From Tubiluchus corallicola (Eukaryota; Priapulida; Priapulimorpha; Priapulimorphida; Tubiluchidae), in contig JAQGDQ010000224.1 of assembly GCA_030141605.1 (NCBI GenBank), forward strand, positions 1 to 64,000: a stretch of 64,000 nt of DNA, in the 5' to 3' direction. Below the pieces are notes generated by a model. The model ran no database searches. It was given only the letters and a program-made list of their open reading frames with translations, and was not told the DNA's origin. Each line of letters begins with the position of its first letter. The first letter of the stretch is position 1. This document shows positions 46,950 through 59,161 of the stretch, in pieces. Made by a program: the position numbers and the translations under genes.

Positions 46950-49900
46950 CTAACGAGGATAATTGATTTTCTGCAAATGCTCCACTACACTCCTAGCTTT
47001 AGCTTCATCCGTGTAAGCGACAATTCCGCCTAGATTACACCACTGGTCGATGCCGGAATGTTCGGAGTTGGAAATGCTGTACATGATCTGCGAGGACTCA
47101 AACTGTTTGCATTCAGAAACGACTGCCTTGAAGTCAACGAGACCACCTCCGAGAGATCGTAATATGGCATGCGGTGCACACGAGTCCCACTTGAATGTGG
47201 ATGGTTTAGCAAGAATGTAAACATCCGCAAAGCCATCGATGACACACAGCTGTTTGTAACCAGCACCAGCAGCATTAAATATGGTACAATGGCTGAGAGC
47301 TTTAACAATTAGTTCTGATTCTGTGGGACTCATAACTACTGTAGTCTTGCTAGGGTGGGTCAGTTGCAAGTCCGGCGAGTAAACCTTGATGTCACCACAG
47401 GCTACACCCCACAGGTATCGACCTTGCCAACTGAAAAACAAACTGTATTTTAGTCAGTGTAGAACTAATATAAATATGTGTAGAACTATAACTGTGATAT
47501 AACACGCAATTTTCTAAAAGACTTGTACTATAGCCAATCCCTTTTTATGACTCATAATGAATTTACAGTCACAATTTTCAATTTTGATTAACAATTTTCT
47601 AATTTTGGAACGTAAAAATGTGAAGTGGAAAAAACATTACTGAATGGAGTAGCTTTCACAATAACGTTGCCACAGTATCCTGATTACTTACTAGAAAAGG
47701 GGAAACTTATTACCAGTCTGCCTGTTCAAGAGTCATGCTTGTATTTTCCCAATTTCTGTAAATGTGGTAATAAACAGATCCCAACAAACAAGAATGAGGT
47801 GGAAAGGCTGAATGTAGTAAAACCATAATATGTTTGTTTAACCACCATATTGCTAATTTCACCCACTAATTTCACTTACACTGAATTCTCATGATTTTCT
47901 TACTTGTTTTTTCTTTAACTTTGGACAATAATTGGAACATCTTTCACCCTTCTGCAAATCTGCATTTACATAGTTGGAATGAACATTTCAATAGCTGACA
48001 ACGAATATTTCAATAAGGCCATATTACCAAAATTATTTTGTATTACTAAAATACATTAACCCACGGTTTTTAAATACAGTACCATCACTAATAAGGAACC
48101 CATGCAGAAAATCATTAAAAAATTACAACCAAACCTCTTTATGCTGGCTACTTTGGGAATGCAAAACAGTTAAGCAAGCTTAGCTTTACAATGAGGTACA
48201 TAAATACATACATACGTCTATGCAAATATAGATATTTTCGTTTGATAAAAATTTGAGCATTAAAAGAGGTCGGCTTTACAAAGGGGTGGCATTATAATGA
48301 GGTTTGAGTGCATGTGAAATCTAGACTCTATTATAACATTTCCAGTCACCTTTTTAGAAAGGAGAACTGTGCCTAAACTTATGGATAAAAAATTGTGCAA
48401 TTATGACGCAAAACACAAAATTAACAATTTTTCTTTCTAAACAAAATGTATGATCTTGTGGAATTTGCAAAAAGTTGACAGAAAACTAGCCAAAGTTACA
48501 GAACGAATGACAAATAAAATGGTTAAAATTGTGCGAGATTTACAGTTTTTACTATTGTTTTCACCGATTTTTACTATAATCATGGAAGCAAATATAATTG
48601 GTGATAAATACAAAAAACATGAAAGTCACAAAACTTTATCTTCTTAGATAAAAATATTGCAACTGTAACCAAAACAAACCTTGCTGTGCTTGAATTAAAT
48701 TTGTGAAATGGTTGATTGATCACTCCTATAATAGGCTCACCAGTCACTCGATGAAAAATTCCTATGAGTATCGTGACACATTGTAAACCTTTTGGGAAGA
48801 TTCCTCCTATTGATTCTTTTTCAGTTCCACTGATATATTCTGCTGTTGAATCTGAAACCATAATATGTATTTTGTCCAGTGAGTGCTTGCATGGAGGCAC
48901 CATGTAAAATACTAATCTGGAATAAGTCTTAAATCTCAGAATGAAAATAAATGGTTTTTTATTGGACGTTCAATAGTCTGACCAGAAGCTACGAAAATAC
49001 TGCACGTTTCTACAGAAGAAGGTTAATTTAGATTAACATTGTTCTCTAGCTCTCCAAGTAATTAAAACCACCATAAAGCTCAAGGTCATGACAAAGTCTA
49101 TGTAAATCCTGCATCATTTTCTATGAATACTTGGCTATCCAGCCACTGACTCAATGTGCTTGCACAGCAAAATTGTCCATAAGTCGACAATTAAACCTTT
49201 CTAGTTATTCACATATCGTGAATCTGCATTTCATGGGGATCATTTTGATACCAAGCTTATTGCTCTGTGTTATTTCTACATTGAGACAATCCACATTAAA
49301 GCTGAGGTGCACACTATACACTGAAAAACATAATTTTGAAAAAATCGCTGATAAGGTTCGCCATTGTTTTTTATCACATTTCTACAAAACACTTAGCAAC
49401 CGCACAAATGTTGGTTGCTACAGACTTTGCAAGAACACATTGGAGCTAAGTTTAAATATAGGTAGATGGCTCTTCCTGACAAAGAGGCTCTTGCTGGCTT
49501 AGCGACAGAAAATTATTTTCACAATTAAGCAGCATTTTCCAGACATGCAGAATGCATTATTGAGGAAAAATCACTTTATATTGTTTTCAGTGAAACCGTT
49601 TATCAGACCTGTATTATTGCATTATTTTTTGCAGCTATTTCCTATTGATTTTTTATACGCAACTTGATATGCAGTAATGCATTCTGGATGGCTGGAAAAT
49701 GTCACTTATAGTACAAATGAATTTTAATCTCTGCAACAACAACAAAATACCAAGAAAGAGAGTATTTAAGTTTCTAGATGTGCAGTGCATTTCTGCCCGA
49801 GGCAAAAAATACTGATTAATAAGTGGTGTCATCTAAATTAGAACCAAAAACTCATTAGCAAAGCAAAGTTTAAATTATGAAAATTACTACAAAACAAGAC

Positions 49901-52900
49901 GCACAACAATTGATAAACGCCACTACAAAATATTCAAATTGTACAGTGGACTTTGTGTACATGTCTTAAAGGAAAATAAAAACGAACTGCAACTCGAATG
50001 ATATGTGTGCAATTGTTTTCGTTTTGCATGTCTGCCGATAAATTCAGTTTTCCAAGACGGCTTTTTACGTGTGGAATTCTTTACTAAAAACTTTTAACTA
50101 CAACCTGACTCACTTCAAGAAAGATGTTAATAAATACCTCCTCTCACTATTCATCAACATATTAGTTACATACATACTACTTTTCTGGTGCCGTATTCTA
50201 TTTGCATCATGCTAACGTAGCTTACTCACTAAACTGCTTGATGTGATTATGCACATTTTAACCATGCTTAAAAGAACATTTTAAGCAAAAAAATATAGTT
50301 ACCTATTGGATCAATCCATATTGCAAGATCTTGTAAAGAAAGACTAACATTTACATCAACAGTATCCGTTTCCATGGTAATATCTTGATGCACAGCTTCA
50401 CCAAGGAGTCTTGCAGCTTCGTTGTTACCATCTAGCACCTAAACAGGAAGCATGTTATTCAACAACAAAATAAACCATAATATTTGTCCTATATTTCCTC
50501 ATAATTGCAATGCTGTAATTGCAATGTGCACACAGCTGAAAAAAAATATTACGTATTAACAAGCAGTCCAGCATTAGATATCAAATAACTAATAAAATTA
50601 ATAGTTTGATTGATTTGTATAATTACGTTAAAATTTCGTGCATATGCAAGTTCAGAAATAATATACGAAGTACATTTGAACATCAAAGGTTCCATAGATA
50701 ATTTTTATTCAAACTTAAAAAATGTTAAACTTAAATAATAAAGAGTAATTCACGTATCTGAAAAGATTTATAATCTAGCAATGTTAATCAATCAGAACAA
50801 ACTTGAGAAAATCATGGAGTTATTTCACACTAAATATTGGCAGAATCTTGGTACTGTCACTTCACTTGCAGTTATCTTATTCTGGCAGCCAATCAAATTG
50901 ACAGCAAAAATTGAACAAAACTCAGTGAATGTCATTCAAGTTTATACACTGACTTGGTAATAGCATAATACCACAATGTTACGAAACGACTAACTCAGTC
51001 CTCAATAACATTAGAACAAACACAAAAACTAGTTCTAGACTAAACTATAGATGGTTTAAGACATTTCGCATGATTCAGTCACAGACTGAACAACGACTTT
51101 TAAGGTAAAATGTGGGTTACCGTATATACTCGCATATAAGCCGAATTTAGAACTATAAAATACAATAGTGAAATCAGGGGGTCGGCTTATATGCGCATGA
51201 AACAAAATGAACACAAGGACAGACACTAATGCCAATTTTCGGTTTTAAATAATGTCAATTTCTTTCAAATTTGTGAATGTAAAATGGTTTAGTCTTGAGA
51301 CTAGCCGTCCACCTACTTTTTATTTAGCAATACACCACTGTGTGTCACCAGTTGCGAGCCGTAACCAAGCCGACGTCATCAGCCAATTGGTAGGCAGCGC
51401 GTGGGGAGACGAGGGTCACGTGACTTATAGAGGAACAGCAAACCAATGAGGCAAACTGAGGCAAACGTGAGCACGCGGCCACAGAATTTAAAAGTGTGCT
51501 GAATTTTGATAATTTTAGTTGTAAAATTATTTGTGCAATACACCATGCCTGGAGAAAAAAGAAAACGTATGTCCTATACTGCTGACTTCAAGCTAAAAGT
51601 TGATGGTCGGCTTATATACGGGTTTTTGCAAAAACTGGCCATTTTAAAGCAGTTTTAGGGGTCGGCTTATATGCGAGTATATACGGTATATCACAGACTC
51701 TCATTTTGTGAAGCCGTAGCCACTATAGCCATCATACATAACAGATTCTATTCACCTGTTTTAGTAAATCACAAGTTTCTTGTTCTGTTTCCTTTACTTC
51801 TACAGCAATAGTTTCTCCCAACGTATTCGTAAATTTGTTGCTTTCTTCACCAAATATGTGATCGGCAATTTCTGGAAACTAAAAAAATCAATGTCACTCA
51901 AAATCATAAAACCTAGAGCACTCGTTATCGATCGTTCAGGTACTGAGATTTAAAATGAACATAAGTTTCATGCAACACTGTATTTAATTTACACATTATA
52001 GTAAGCTAGTACATTAAATAGTCAATAGAATACTCTGAATTAAACAAAATAGCCAAATCGAAAGGAATCATAATAAATCTAACTACCAGCAATATAAAGA
52101 TCCATTTCTTCTCAAAGTCATTTTTTGTCAATTTTTCTTTGTCACTTCCCATATCATTAACTCTTAATAGTTGCTATGAAAGAAGCTGCAATGTTTTACA
52201 AACTCCTGACATTCACAATCACAATCTGATGATAAAAAGCATTTCAATATCACCCAGTTAGAGGAGTTGACACTTGACACCATAAGTATCTTCTGAAAGT
52301 GATTAAGTCTCACTTTCTGTCCCCTGTGGGTGGCCCAGGGAATTCAAATAAGAATGAATGGCGGCAAGAGGCAATAGTGTTAAAGGAAAACCGGATGATT
52401 GTGTAAACATGAGTTCAGAATAAAGAATGCTCTAAAATATTGGAAACCACAATAGCTTATTTTAAATCAAAGCTTTGATTAAATAATAATTACCTCGGCT
52501 ACTCAAATTTTGTTAAACTTTCAAAGCTACCCGCGGCTCAGTGAATCTACTAAGATTGGCAGCGGCGCCTTTTTGTCACATTCGCGTGACCGACAAATAG
52601 AAGGCGGTACCGTGATAAGCATGTATTAGTTTCTGATGTCATATGATGGAAAGCCCATTTTTCGTGACATCGTGCAATTAAGCAGTACTGTAACACCTAT
52701 GCAAATGTGCTTGACTCGCAAGAGAAGACGACTGCCATTGCACAAACTGTGGTGAGTTTCTGACGTAAGCAATAACTGTGTTCGGTTGCCATTAATTAAC
52801 TTTCTAAGCTAATTATTCAAATATAAGGAACAATTGTTAACTTTTATAGGCAAGAAAATGTATATTTTGGACAGTAAATTAAAATGAGCTTGAGTCTAAA

Positions 52901-53232
52901 CAATCGTCCGGTATTCCTTTAAACATTTCTAAAAACCTTTCTAACATAATGATTTTGATATATTGTTGCTGTCACTTTTATTTACAGCTATCTTTATCAC
53001 CTACATCAAATATTACAAAGGTGCAAACCTGTCTTCCCAAATCATGCTTGACCGTTTCCTGTATAAGAACATCTGCTAAAGTTTTAAAATCTTGAAGAAA
53101 CCGTTTATTTTTTTGATCTCCTGTTTTTTCTTCTACTAACAGTTCAAACAGAGCTTTCTCAGCCCTGCACTCTCGAGCGATGTTAGCTGCTTTCTCTGAC
53201 ACTCTAATTACAGCATCCAAAAATTCCTTCAT
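46950..53232 (-). CDS. INPP1: Inositol polyphosphate 1-phosphatase
   Basis: Five coding exons (5' to 3'): 53029-53232, 51756-51878, 50303-50438, 48680-48851, 46950-47430. They total 1116 nt, 371 aa (human 399), and all phases agree. The enzyme removes the 1-phosphate from inositol 1,4-bisphosphate and 1,3,4-trisphosphate in the cytosol. It belongs to the Mg2+-dependent, lithium-inhibited phosphatases. The start MKEFLDAVIRVSEKAANIAR sits at the same distance from VSEKAANIAR as in human. Metal ligands are visible: GEES (Glu79, Glu80), DPIDST (Asp152, Asp155) split by the exon 3/4 junction, and FKWDSC (Asp294). FPKGLQCVTILIG, GVINQPF, AGAGYKQLCVI and HAILRSLGGG are family blocks. A likely acceptor (CTACTACAG, exon from 53246) just upstream of the start suggests a 5' UTR intron whose first exon I did not find. 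Confidence 0.94.
48126..48310. mobile_element. Pogo-like MITE in INPP1 intron 4
   Basis: Left end CAACCAAACCTCTTTATGCT, right end inverted CACTCAAACCTCATTATAAT. It shares the CACTCAAACCTC end with 2975-3175. The flanking TA is clear only on the left. Confidence 0.4.
49190..49510. repeat. Unclassified interspersed repeat, copy 2
   Basis: Second copy of the family at 25359-25860, same orientation on the plus strand, in INPP1 intron 3. Similarity covers over 250 bases with scattered substitutions. Confidence 0.65.
51120..51686 (+). mobile_element. Internally deleted pogo/Tigger-type transposon
   Basis: A 567-bp element in INPP1 intron 2. It is flanked by TA (51118-51119 and 51687-51688) and has near-perfect inverted ends starting CCGTATATACTCGCATATAA. 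A second, subterminal GTCGGCTTATAT motif occurs inside each end. From about 51545 it encodes MPGEKRKRMSYTADFKLKV, the typical N-terminus of a pogo/jerky-type transposase helix-turn-helix. The frame then breaks into the right terminal region, so the catalytic DDE domain is absent. It could be moved only by a relative elsewhere. Confidence 0.85.
52384..52918. mobile_element. PiggyBac-like MITE in INPP1 intron 1
   Basis: 535 bp flanked on both sides by TTAA (52380-52383, 52919-52922). The 19-bp terminal inverted repeats are AGGAAAACCGGATGATTGT and AGGAATACCGGACGATTGT (17 of 19 identical). TTAA duplication is the signature of piggyBac elements. No transposase remains. Confidence 0.75.
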
Positions 53233-53246
53233 ACTTCTCTCGGAAC

Positions 53247-54069
53247 CTGTAGTAGTAGTAAGAAACGGACATATAACATGGAGAAAGGTGGGCACAAATA
53301 CTGACGTATTTACTACTCAGGAAAGTTGGCATTTTAATATGCCCACTTAAAAGTCTAACCCGCTCCGTTGAAAATTTTCAGCTAGAAAAAGTATACTAAG
53401 AGAAAGATTCATGAAAAACACCAACCACATTCAACTCTAGGTGCCTATGAGTTTAATAGGTAAAAATTATACCCCCGCATTATATTTTCAATTTTATTAC
53501 ATTACAATTATATTGTACAAGTGTTTTGCGACTAACAGGTGCAAAATAATGGAATTCTCCTTCTAATCAAGAGCGTTACCTGTTTCTGCTATCAACAGCT
53601 GGAAAGATTCTCACTTTTATCTAATTTAGTTTTGGCAAAATGAGATATACCATTCTCTAAGGCTTCTGGGTAAAACTCCAGTTTTGCTACATTACTTAAT
53701 CGATCTACATGAGTTCTCAAATTTATGCTTGAATATATTCATTTAATTCAGGATAAAAAATACAGAAAACACTAAAAAGTGAATATACGCTCTAGCAATA
53801 TGCAATATCTTTAAGAATTGATATTGCAACATGACCGAACTTTGGCTACAGTTTCGTTACTATGGCCCAAGGTGTTAATTGGTGTACCATTGATAAGAAT
53901 ACTAATTTGCGTATTCACCGCGCATAATACACGCGAGTTATAATACACACTAAACATGAAGTATCACAATCTTAAGCTTCATCCAGCAACACGCATGATG
54001 ATGTAGTTTCATTATAACTTAAAAGGTCGTTTGAGTCGCTTTTCTCAACCTATAGACCTCTGGTGTTAA
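53247..54069. other. Upstream of INPP1
   Basis: A+T-rich DNA that probably contains the INPP1 5' UTR intron and promoter on the minus strand. I could not identify a first exon or core promoter. Confidence 0.4.
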
Positions 54070-54074
54070 GTCAG

Positions 54075-54443
54075 TGTTGTGGAGATCACTGGCATCTATT
54101 AGAGTTATATACAACATTGTAGAATGTTCCATTAGAATAATCGTCTTAGCTAGAGAATGTTCTGGAAGGACTCGTCTGGAATGTTCCCTGGCACGCTATA
54201 TAAGGCGAAGCAGGCCATTGACGCAGACACGTACATTTCGCATGGACTTACACTTACACATTCTCTAATATATTTGTATTTCAGATACACTTAAATGTTT
54301 TCCAGATTTCCACGTTTAGTGTAATCATTTCACGTTCCTTCATACTTTTGTGTTGTAGAATTCTCACTTAATAAACTAGTTTAATTTGATGAAGTGTTTT
54401 CTGGTTTTCTCTACGAGCCTTCCGAGAGAAACAAAACACAACA
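54075..54443 (+). mobile_element. Solo LTR of an LTR retrotransposon
   Basis: 369 bp bounded by TGTTGT...ACAACA and a perfect 5-bp duplication GTCAG (54070-54074, 54444-54448). It contains a TATA box TATATAA at 54197-54203 and AATAAA at 54370-54375 in the right order for U3-R-U5. No second LTR, primer site or gag/pol is adjacent, and the duplication directly flanks the LTR, so the internal part was lost by LTR-LTR recombination. Confidence 0.85.
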
Positions 54444-54448
54444 GTCAG

Positions 54449-56279
54449 GGCTTTTCGTCTGATGCGCTGTGAAGTCCATCAGTGACTCCTCGTACTGTAA
54501 GACCAGATCTTATAGCTGATACCTCTCAACCCTCAAGCTCTGAAGTCTCAAGTTCAAGACCTCTAATCTCTCCAGCAACAGCTTTTTATATCTCTGACAT
54601 CACTAGCTCCAGCTGGGTCTCCCAACCAATGCTGTCTACAAGACACCAGTCGCTCCTTCAGATCTTCACCATAGCTTGAGCAGTCATCCTGAACTGCTTC
54701 AAAGATATATATTATCTTATTTATAATATATATTCACAAAGTAATAAGCACTGCATTCCCTAACTTATACACCTAACTAACAATAATTCCACGTTAGTTA
54801 TCCAATTAAGTTTTATACATTACTGTACATCTGGGAAAAAGTGGTGGTAGATGGATGGATGGATGGGCACACAGACATGCTAAACTGATAATTTTATAAT
54901 AGAACTGACAGCAAGTATTGCTAAGCCACGATGTGAAGAACTGTGCTTTAATCCCTTGGGGGATTTGATAAGGAATTATGTACTGGGTAGAATAAATGAA
55001 TAAAGTGGCAGACATGATGCATCGCTATGTACTGAAGTGCGCTAAATAATCAACTGAAAAACTAAGTGCCAGCAGAGGTGCACCACAAAAACCAAAGGAA
55101 TGAAATATCACTTTTTAGAACAAATCACTTTGAATTTTCATTTTGTTCCCACCTCAACCAAAACATTCAATAGTTGTTAAACACTTTTCAATATTTTTTT
55201 TGCTTTTGAGCTTTATTTTAATTGTAACATTAATTTTAGATTTGTATGTACATTTCAATTTAATTACAGTTGCAAACTTGTTGTGCTAATTACTTACAAA
55301 AAAACTACTGTAAAGGAAAATCTTTAGAATTTCATATATACCGCGTATAGTTATGAACTAATGACTAATAAAGATGTTTATGTCTACTTTTCTATGTCTA
55401 TGCTACGTAAATGTAGTACGTAGTAATATAATTATATCTCTGGTTGTAGCCATGTATCAATCAGGTGCCTTTTATTCAACGAAAAGGTCAAAATAAACGT
55501 TTTACAAAGATTTCTCTTATTGCGTTTTGTTTTAAGTACAAAAAACTCAGAAAGGATTTAAAGGACCCCTTAAAAATCTTTTTATTGTTTTTGGTTTGGT
55601 AACCACTCGGCAAATTCTTTCCTACTCATCGAATGTGCATGTGTTTCCAACTGAAAAGTCGGCGTTAATCATTTTACAAGTACCGGTACGTTATTATGTG
55701 AGTCAGAATAATGCCGCATGTGTTAATACTAACGCTAGTAACAGCCCTAAACTAGCTAATGTGCGAATTAGAAAAAAAATCCGGGACAGCCAGTCACTTA
55801 ACTATCTTTTTCAGTCTACTGGAATATCAGCTCCACAAGTGGTACATATCGTGCTATACATTAACAATTAAAATTTAAATGTAAATAAACTTAAATTTAA
55901 ATAGAAACACTGCTACAACAAGTCCAATAAAGATTTTTATTAAAACTCCAACGCTACTAATATATATTATAACTGCCAAACTAAATTTACTCCTGTAACC
56001 TAAAAATTCCAACAGTCTAATTTTACTATGAGGTAAGTCCACCCTTTCTGCAACGTAGTCCTTATACAGTACTGACTCAGTGTATTAGTTTTCAAGATTT
56101 TTTTAATTGACGACTGACTGAGAAATTCGGGTCAGATATTTCAAATTGGCAAAATTTAGTCTAACCAACTTTAGTCCCAGTTAGCTTTTATTTTGAATAT
56201 TAGTTAGAAAGAATAGCTAAATACTAATGTTTAAAATGATAATCTGTAGTGTCATGCCATTGATACTTTATTTTTCGAA
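54449..56279. other. Gene-free stretch
   Basis: Contains a short GATG repeat near 54850. Small open frames (for example 54482-54679 and 55596-55871) show no domain, splice support or homology that I recognise. Confidence 0.45.
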
Positions 56280-56958
56280 TCGGGCCCACCGGGAGGAGGG
56301 GGAGGCGAAAAACCTCCAAAAATGGCCCTTTTTCGACCGTTTTTTGCAAAAAATTGCAAAAGTTATACGGCTGAGATGTAGAGAACGGGAACAGGCCGAG
56401 GGGGGTACTGGATATGGATAGATAGCCCGTTCAGCGATGGGTGTCATAGGCCTATTTAGAATTCGCGAGAGGGCCAGGGCGCCCCTCAACGGGCGTTTTC
56501 CCGGACACAACTCACGATTTTTTCGAAATTTTGGCCAAACAGCCTGCAGAAAAAATGTTCTAGCGGCGCCTGGTGGGACTCTCGGAAGGAGATATATAGC
56601 TCTTTAGAAAGAGGAAGAACGGGGCTACACGATGATGTGGGCTATATGTTAGGACAGGTCCACCGAGAGGAGTATCGACGAGTTAATTAGGTGTTCAATT
56701 TTCCGCAAATTTTCGCTTAGAAAAAAGCGTGGTGACCGCATTCCATTGTGCTGACGTCATCCATTGTACTCTGCTTCAGTAAAAGCTGCCTGCTGTACTC
56801 TGTCTATAGCTTTAATTCAGCAAAAAGCTGCTACGCTGCTGTAATTCAGTAAAAGCTGCTACAGGCTTTGCGTTATACATGAGGACTGTGTAGGATGTTC
56901 GCGTGTTATTGATTATACGTGGTTTTTTACGCAAAATCTTTTGCGGGGCCTTTGCTAG
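56280..56958 (+). mobile_element. Candidate non-autonomous Helitron
   Basis: A G+C-rich island that stands out from its surroundings. The right end has the Helitron layout: a perfect 7-bp stem CGCAAAA/TTTTGCG (56930-56945), then 9 bases, then CTAG at 56955-56958 followed by T. The left end may be TC at 56280, preceded by A (A|TCGGGCCCACC). There is no inverted repeat or target duplication, as expected for Helitrons. Internal GTAAAAGCTGC-like subrepeats lie at 56770-56870. The 5' boundary is uncertain. Confidence 0.5.
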
Positions 56959-59136
56959 TTTATTTATATTTGCTTACATCTCTCAGTGAATATCATAGTT
57001 CTGCTGAAACTGAGTAAACTGATACTACTTTTTAACTTGCTCAGAAGCCACTTTACAATCTGATGGTAAGAATCAGCAATATTTTTTAAAAGAGTATATC
57101 GTTAAATGTTTTTTGGATGCTTGCCAATGGTTCTGGGAACGTTGATGAACTGACAGTAACCACAGTCAGCAGCTGATCCAAAAAGGAATCCCAAGTGGCG
57201 CCCAAAGACTTGACTTCAGGGAGCCGTTAAGTGACAAGTTAACCCTCAAGATGACAAATAACTTGAAACAAGTATGGATTCAAATCGTTCAACTGTTAAC
57301 AAAACTAAAGGCCTGTAGTTGGTGCAACTAAAAATATTGTTTATTGATTAATACTAATCTAAAAAGATAAGCTAAACTAATGCTTAAAACATTGGATTAT
57401 CACTTGTAACAATTTTGAGGGTTAAAATATTGCTGGTTTGCAAATGCTGCCCTATTAAAATTGCTTACTGTCGTGGGTGGGTCCAGGAATTTTGAAAGGG
57501 AAAGACCCAAATGAGACCAAGCAGAAAGACTCATACCACAACTCAGGGAAGCTGAGGATCGCTTCTTTGGCTGCTCGGGTAGGGGGCCTGGGAGAAATGT
57601 ACTTTCCTGTATTTAGCCCATTTCTGAGCCTTCTGAAGCATACTTGGTGTTTAAGCTTTACAAATAACTAATTTCTTTAGACACTCATGCTTGTGTTTAT
57701 AGCTATAATAACAGTAATTGTTACTACCTTATGTAACAAATGAGAGTAAATGACCTGAAAATTCTTGCACATTAATACCCTTTATGTTGTTTTTTTAGCT
57801 GTCTTAGCTGGACCTGTAGTGTGAATTTTGCACGCATCTGAAATATATTTAAGTGATTATATACAGCTAAAACTGGATTGTTTAATTACTAGCAGTTAGT
57901 GTCACAGGCTTTAGTTAAACAATACACACAGCATAACAAAAATGAAAGTAGATCAGGAATGGTATAGCTGGAATGAGCACACAGACTTTACATACACGAC
58001 CCTACATGGTTGGGATGATAAACTTTCTTATAGGTAGTGACAGCGCTTTAGCTCTGTTTCTGCTGTCACGCGTTACAAAACAGCATTTTTGTGCATGTTG
58101 TGCACTTCAATTACATAGAGAGTAAAAGGACACACAATGCCAGTGGGCTGATCAAGTACGCAGTACACACTGATTTTACAAAGCTATGATCCAGGGTTAC
58201 AGTATTAAAATAAATTTACGGTCTTTACATGGCAAATGGCATGCCCATTATACTTATTTTTTCACGTCAAACTTGAGGGATCTGGACCCAATTCTGACCT
58301 CAGTCTGCAGTTTGAAATAATGGGCTTAGTGAAACCAGTGGACTGCAAAACTTTCTTCTGCTGGCTCATTCAGCACTTCATTGTATATGTAGTGGCAAAA
58401 ACAACAACAATTTAACTCAGTACTTTCAAATGGCAGTGCAATGAGTGCATAGTTCCATAAGTACAATACAAGCACCAGCGATGGATCGACACACTCTGTG
58501 CCGTGTCGATGAATCTAAAGTGTCGACAAATATCCGATAATTATGTTAATGTTACGTTTCACTAAGTACTGATCTTTATTTTCAGATACAGATTCCTTTC
58601 CATGGCTTTTGGCAGCTTGTTTCTAGATTTGTCATTTTCAGTGTGTTGTATTCAATTTTATTCTTCATTGTTATTATACAACTGAATTTGAGTGAATTCG
58701 AACACTACAATATATTGACAGTCAGCATGCGTGTCGACTTTAAAATAAGCAGAATGCCTGACATTTGGCACCTGATGCCCCCACATTGGGATTTGCATAC
58801 AAGCTGGTGAACAGCTGGCATTGATTAATACAGATATTACTGCATATTTGTGTAGGCCAATTTTGATTTTAATATGCCAAAATCTTATTATTGTCACAAT
58901 TTTAGCATCTAAGAAAAATAGTATACATCAGTTAATTGTCATAAGACACTGTAACATGGTTTAATATAGCATATATTTGTAGTAAAACATTAGTATACAT
59001 ATGGTGGGTTTTGAAAGTTGTAGCTTTGTGAGTTTAAGTTGGCTTCTGACAGAAATACAAGTAACTAAATGTTTTAGAGCTTGCATTCAGCTTTCTCATA
59101 AACAGTCTACTGAGTTTTAAAATCGTTTTTCTCTAG
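56959..59136. other. Gene-free stretch before the zinc-finger cluster
   Basis: No exon recognised. A short G+C-richer patch lies near 57470-57620, and a small inverted motif (AGCGATGGATCGACAC ... TGTCGACAAATATCCGAT) at about 58478-58540. The cluster's 5' UTR exon should lie here but cannot be identified. Confidence 0.4.
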
Positions 59137-59161
59137 ATACTGAAACACTAGTTTACAAGGC

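Noticed and set aside
54482-54679. Retrotransposon gag start after the LTR
   Set aside because: The target duplication directly follows the LTR, so no internal region is present. The peptide shows no gag motif.
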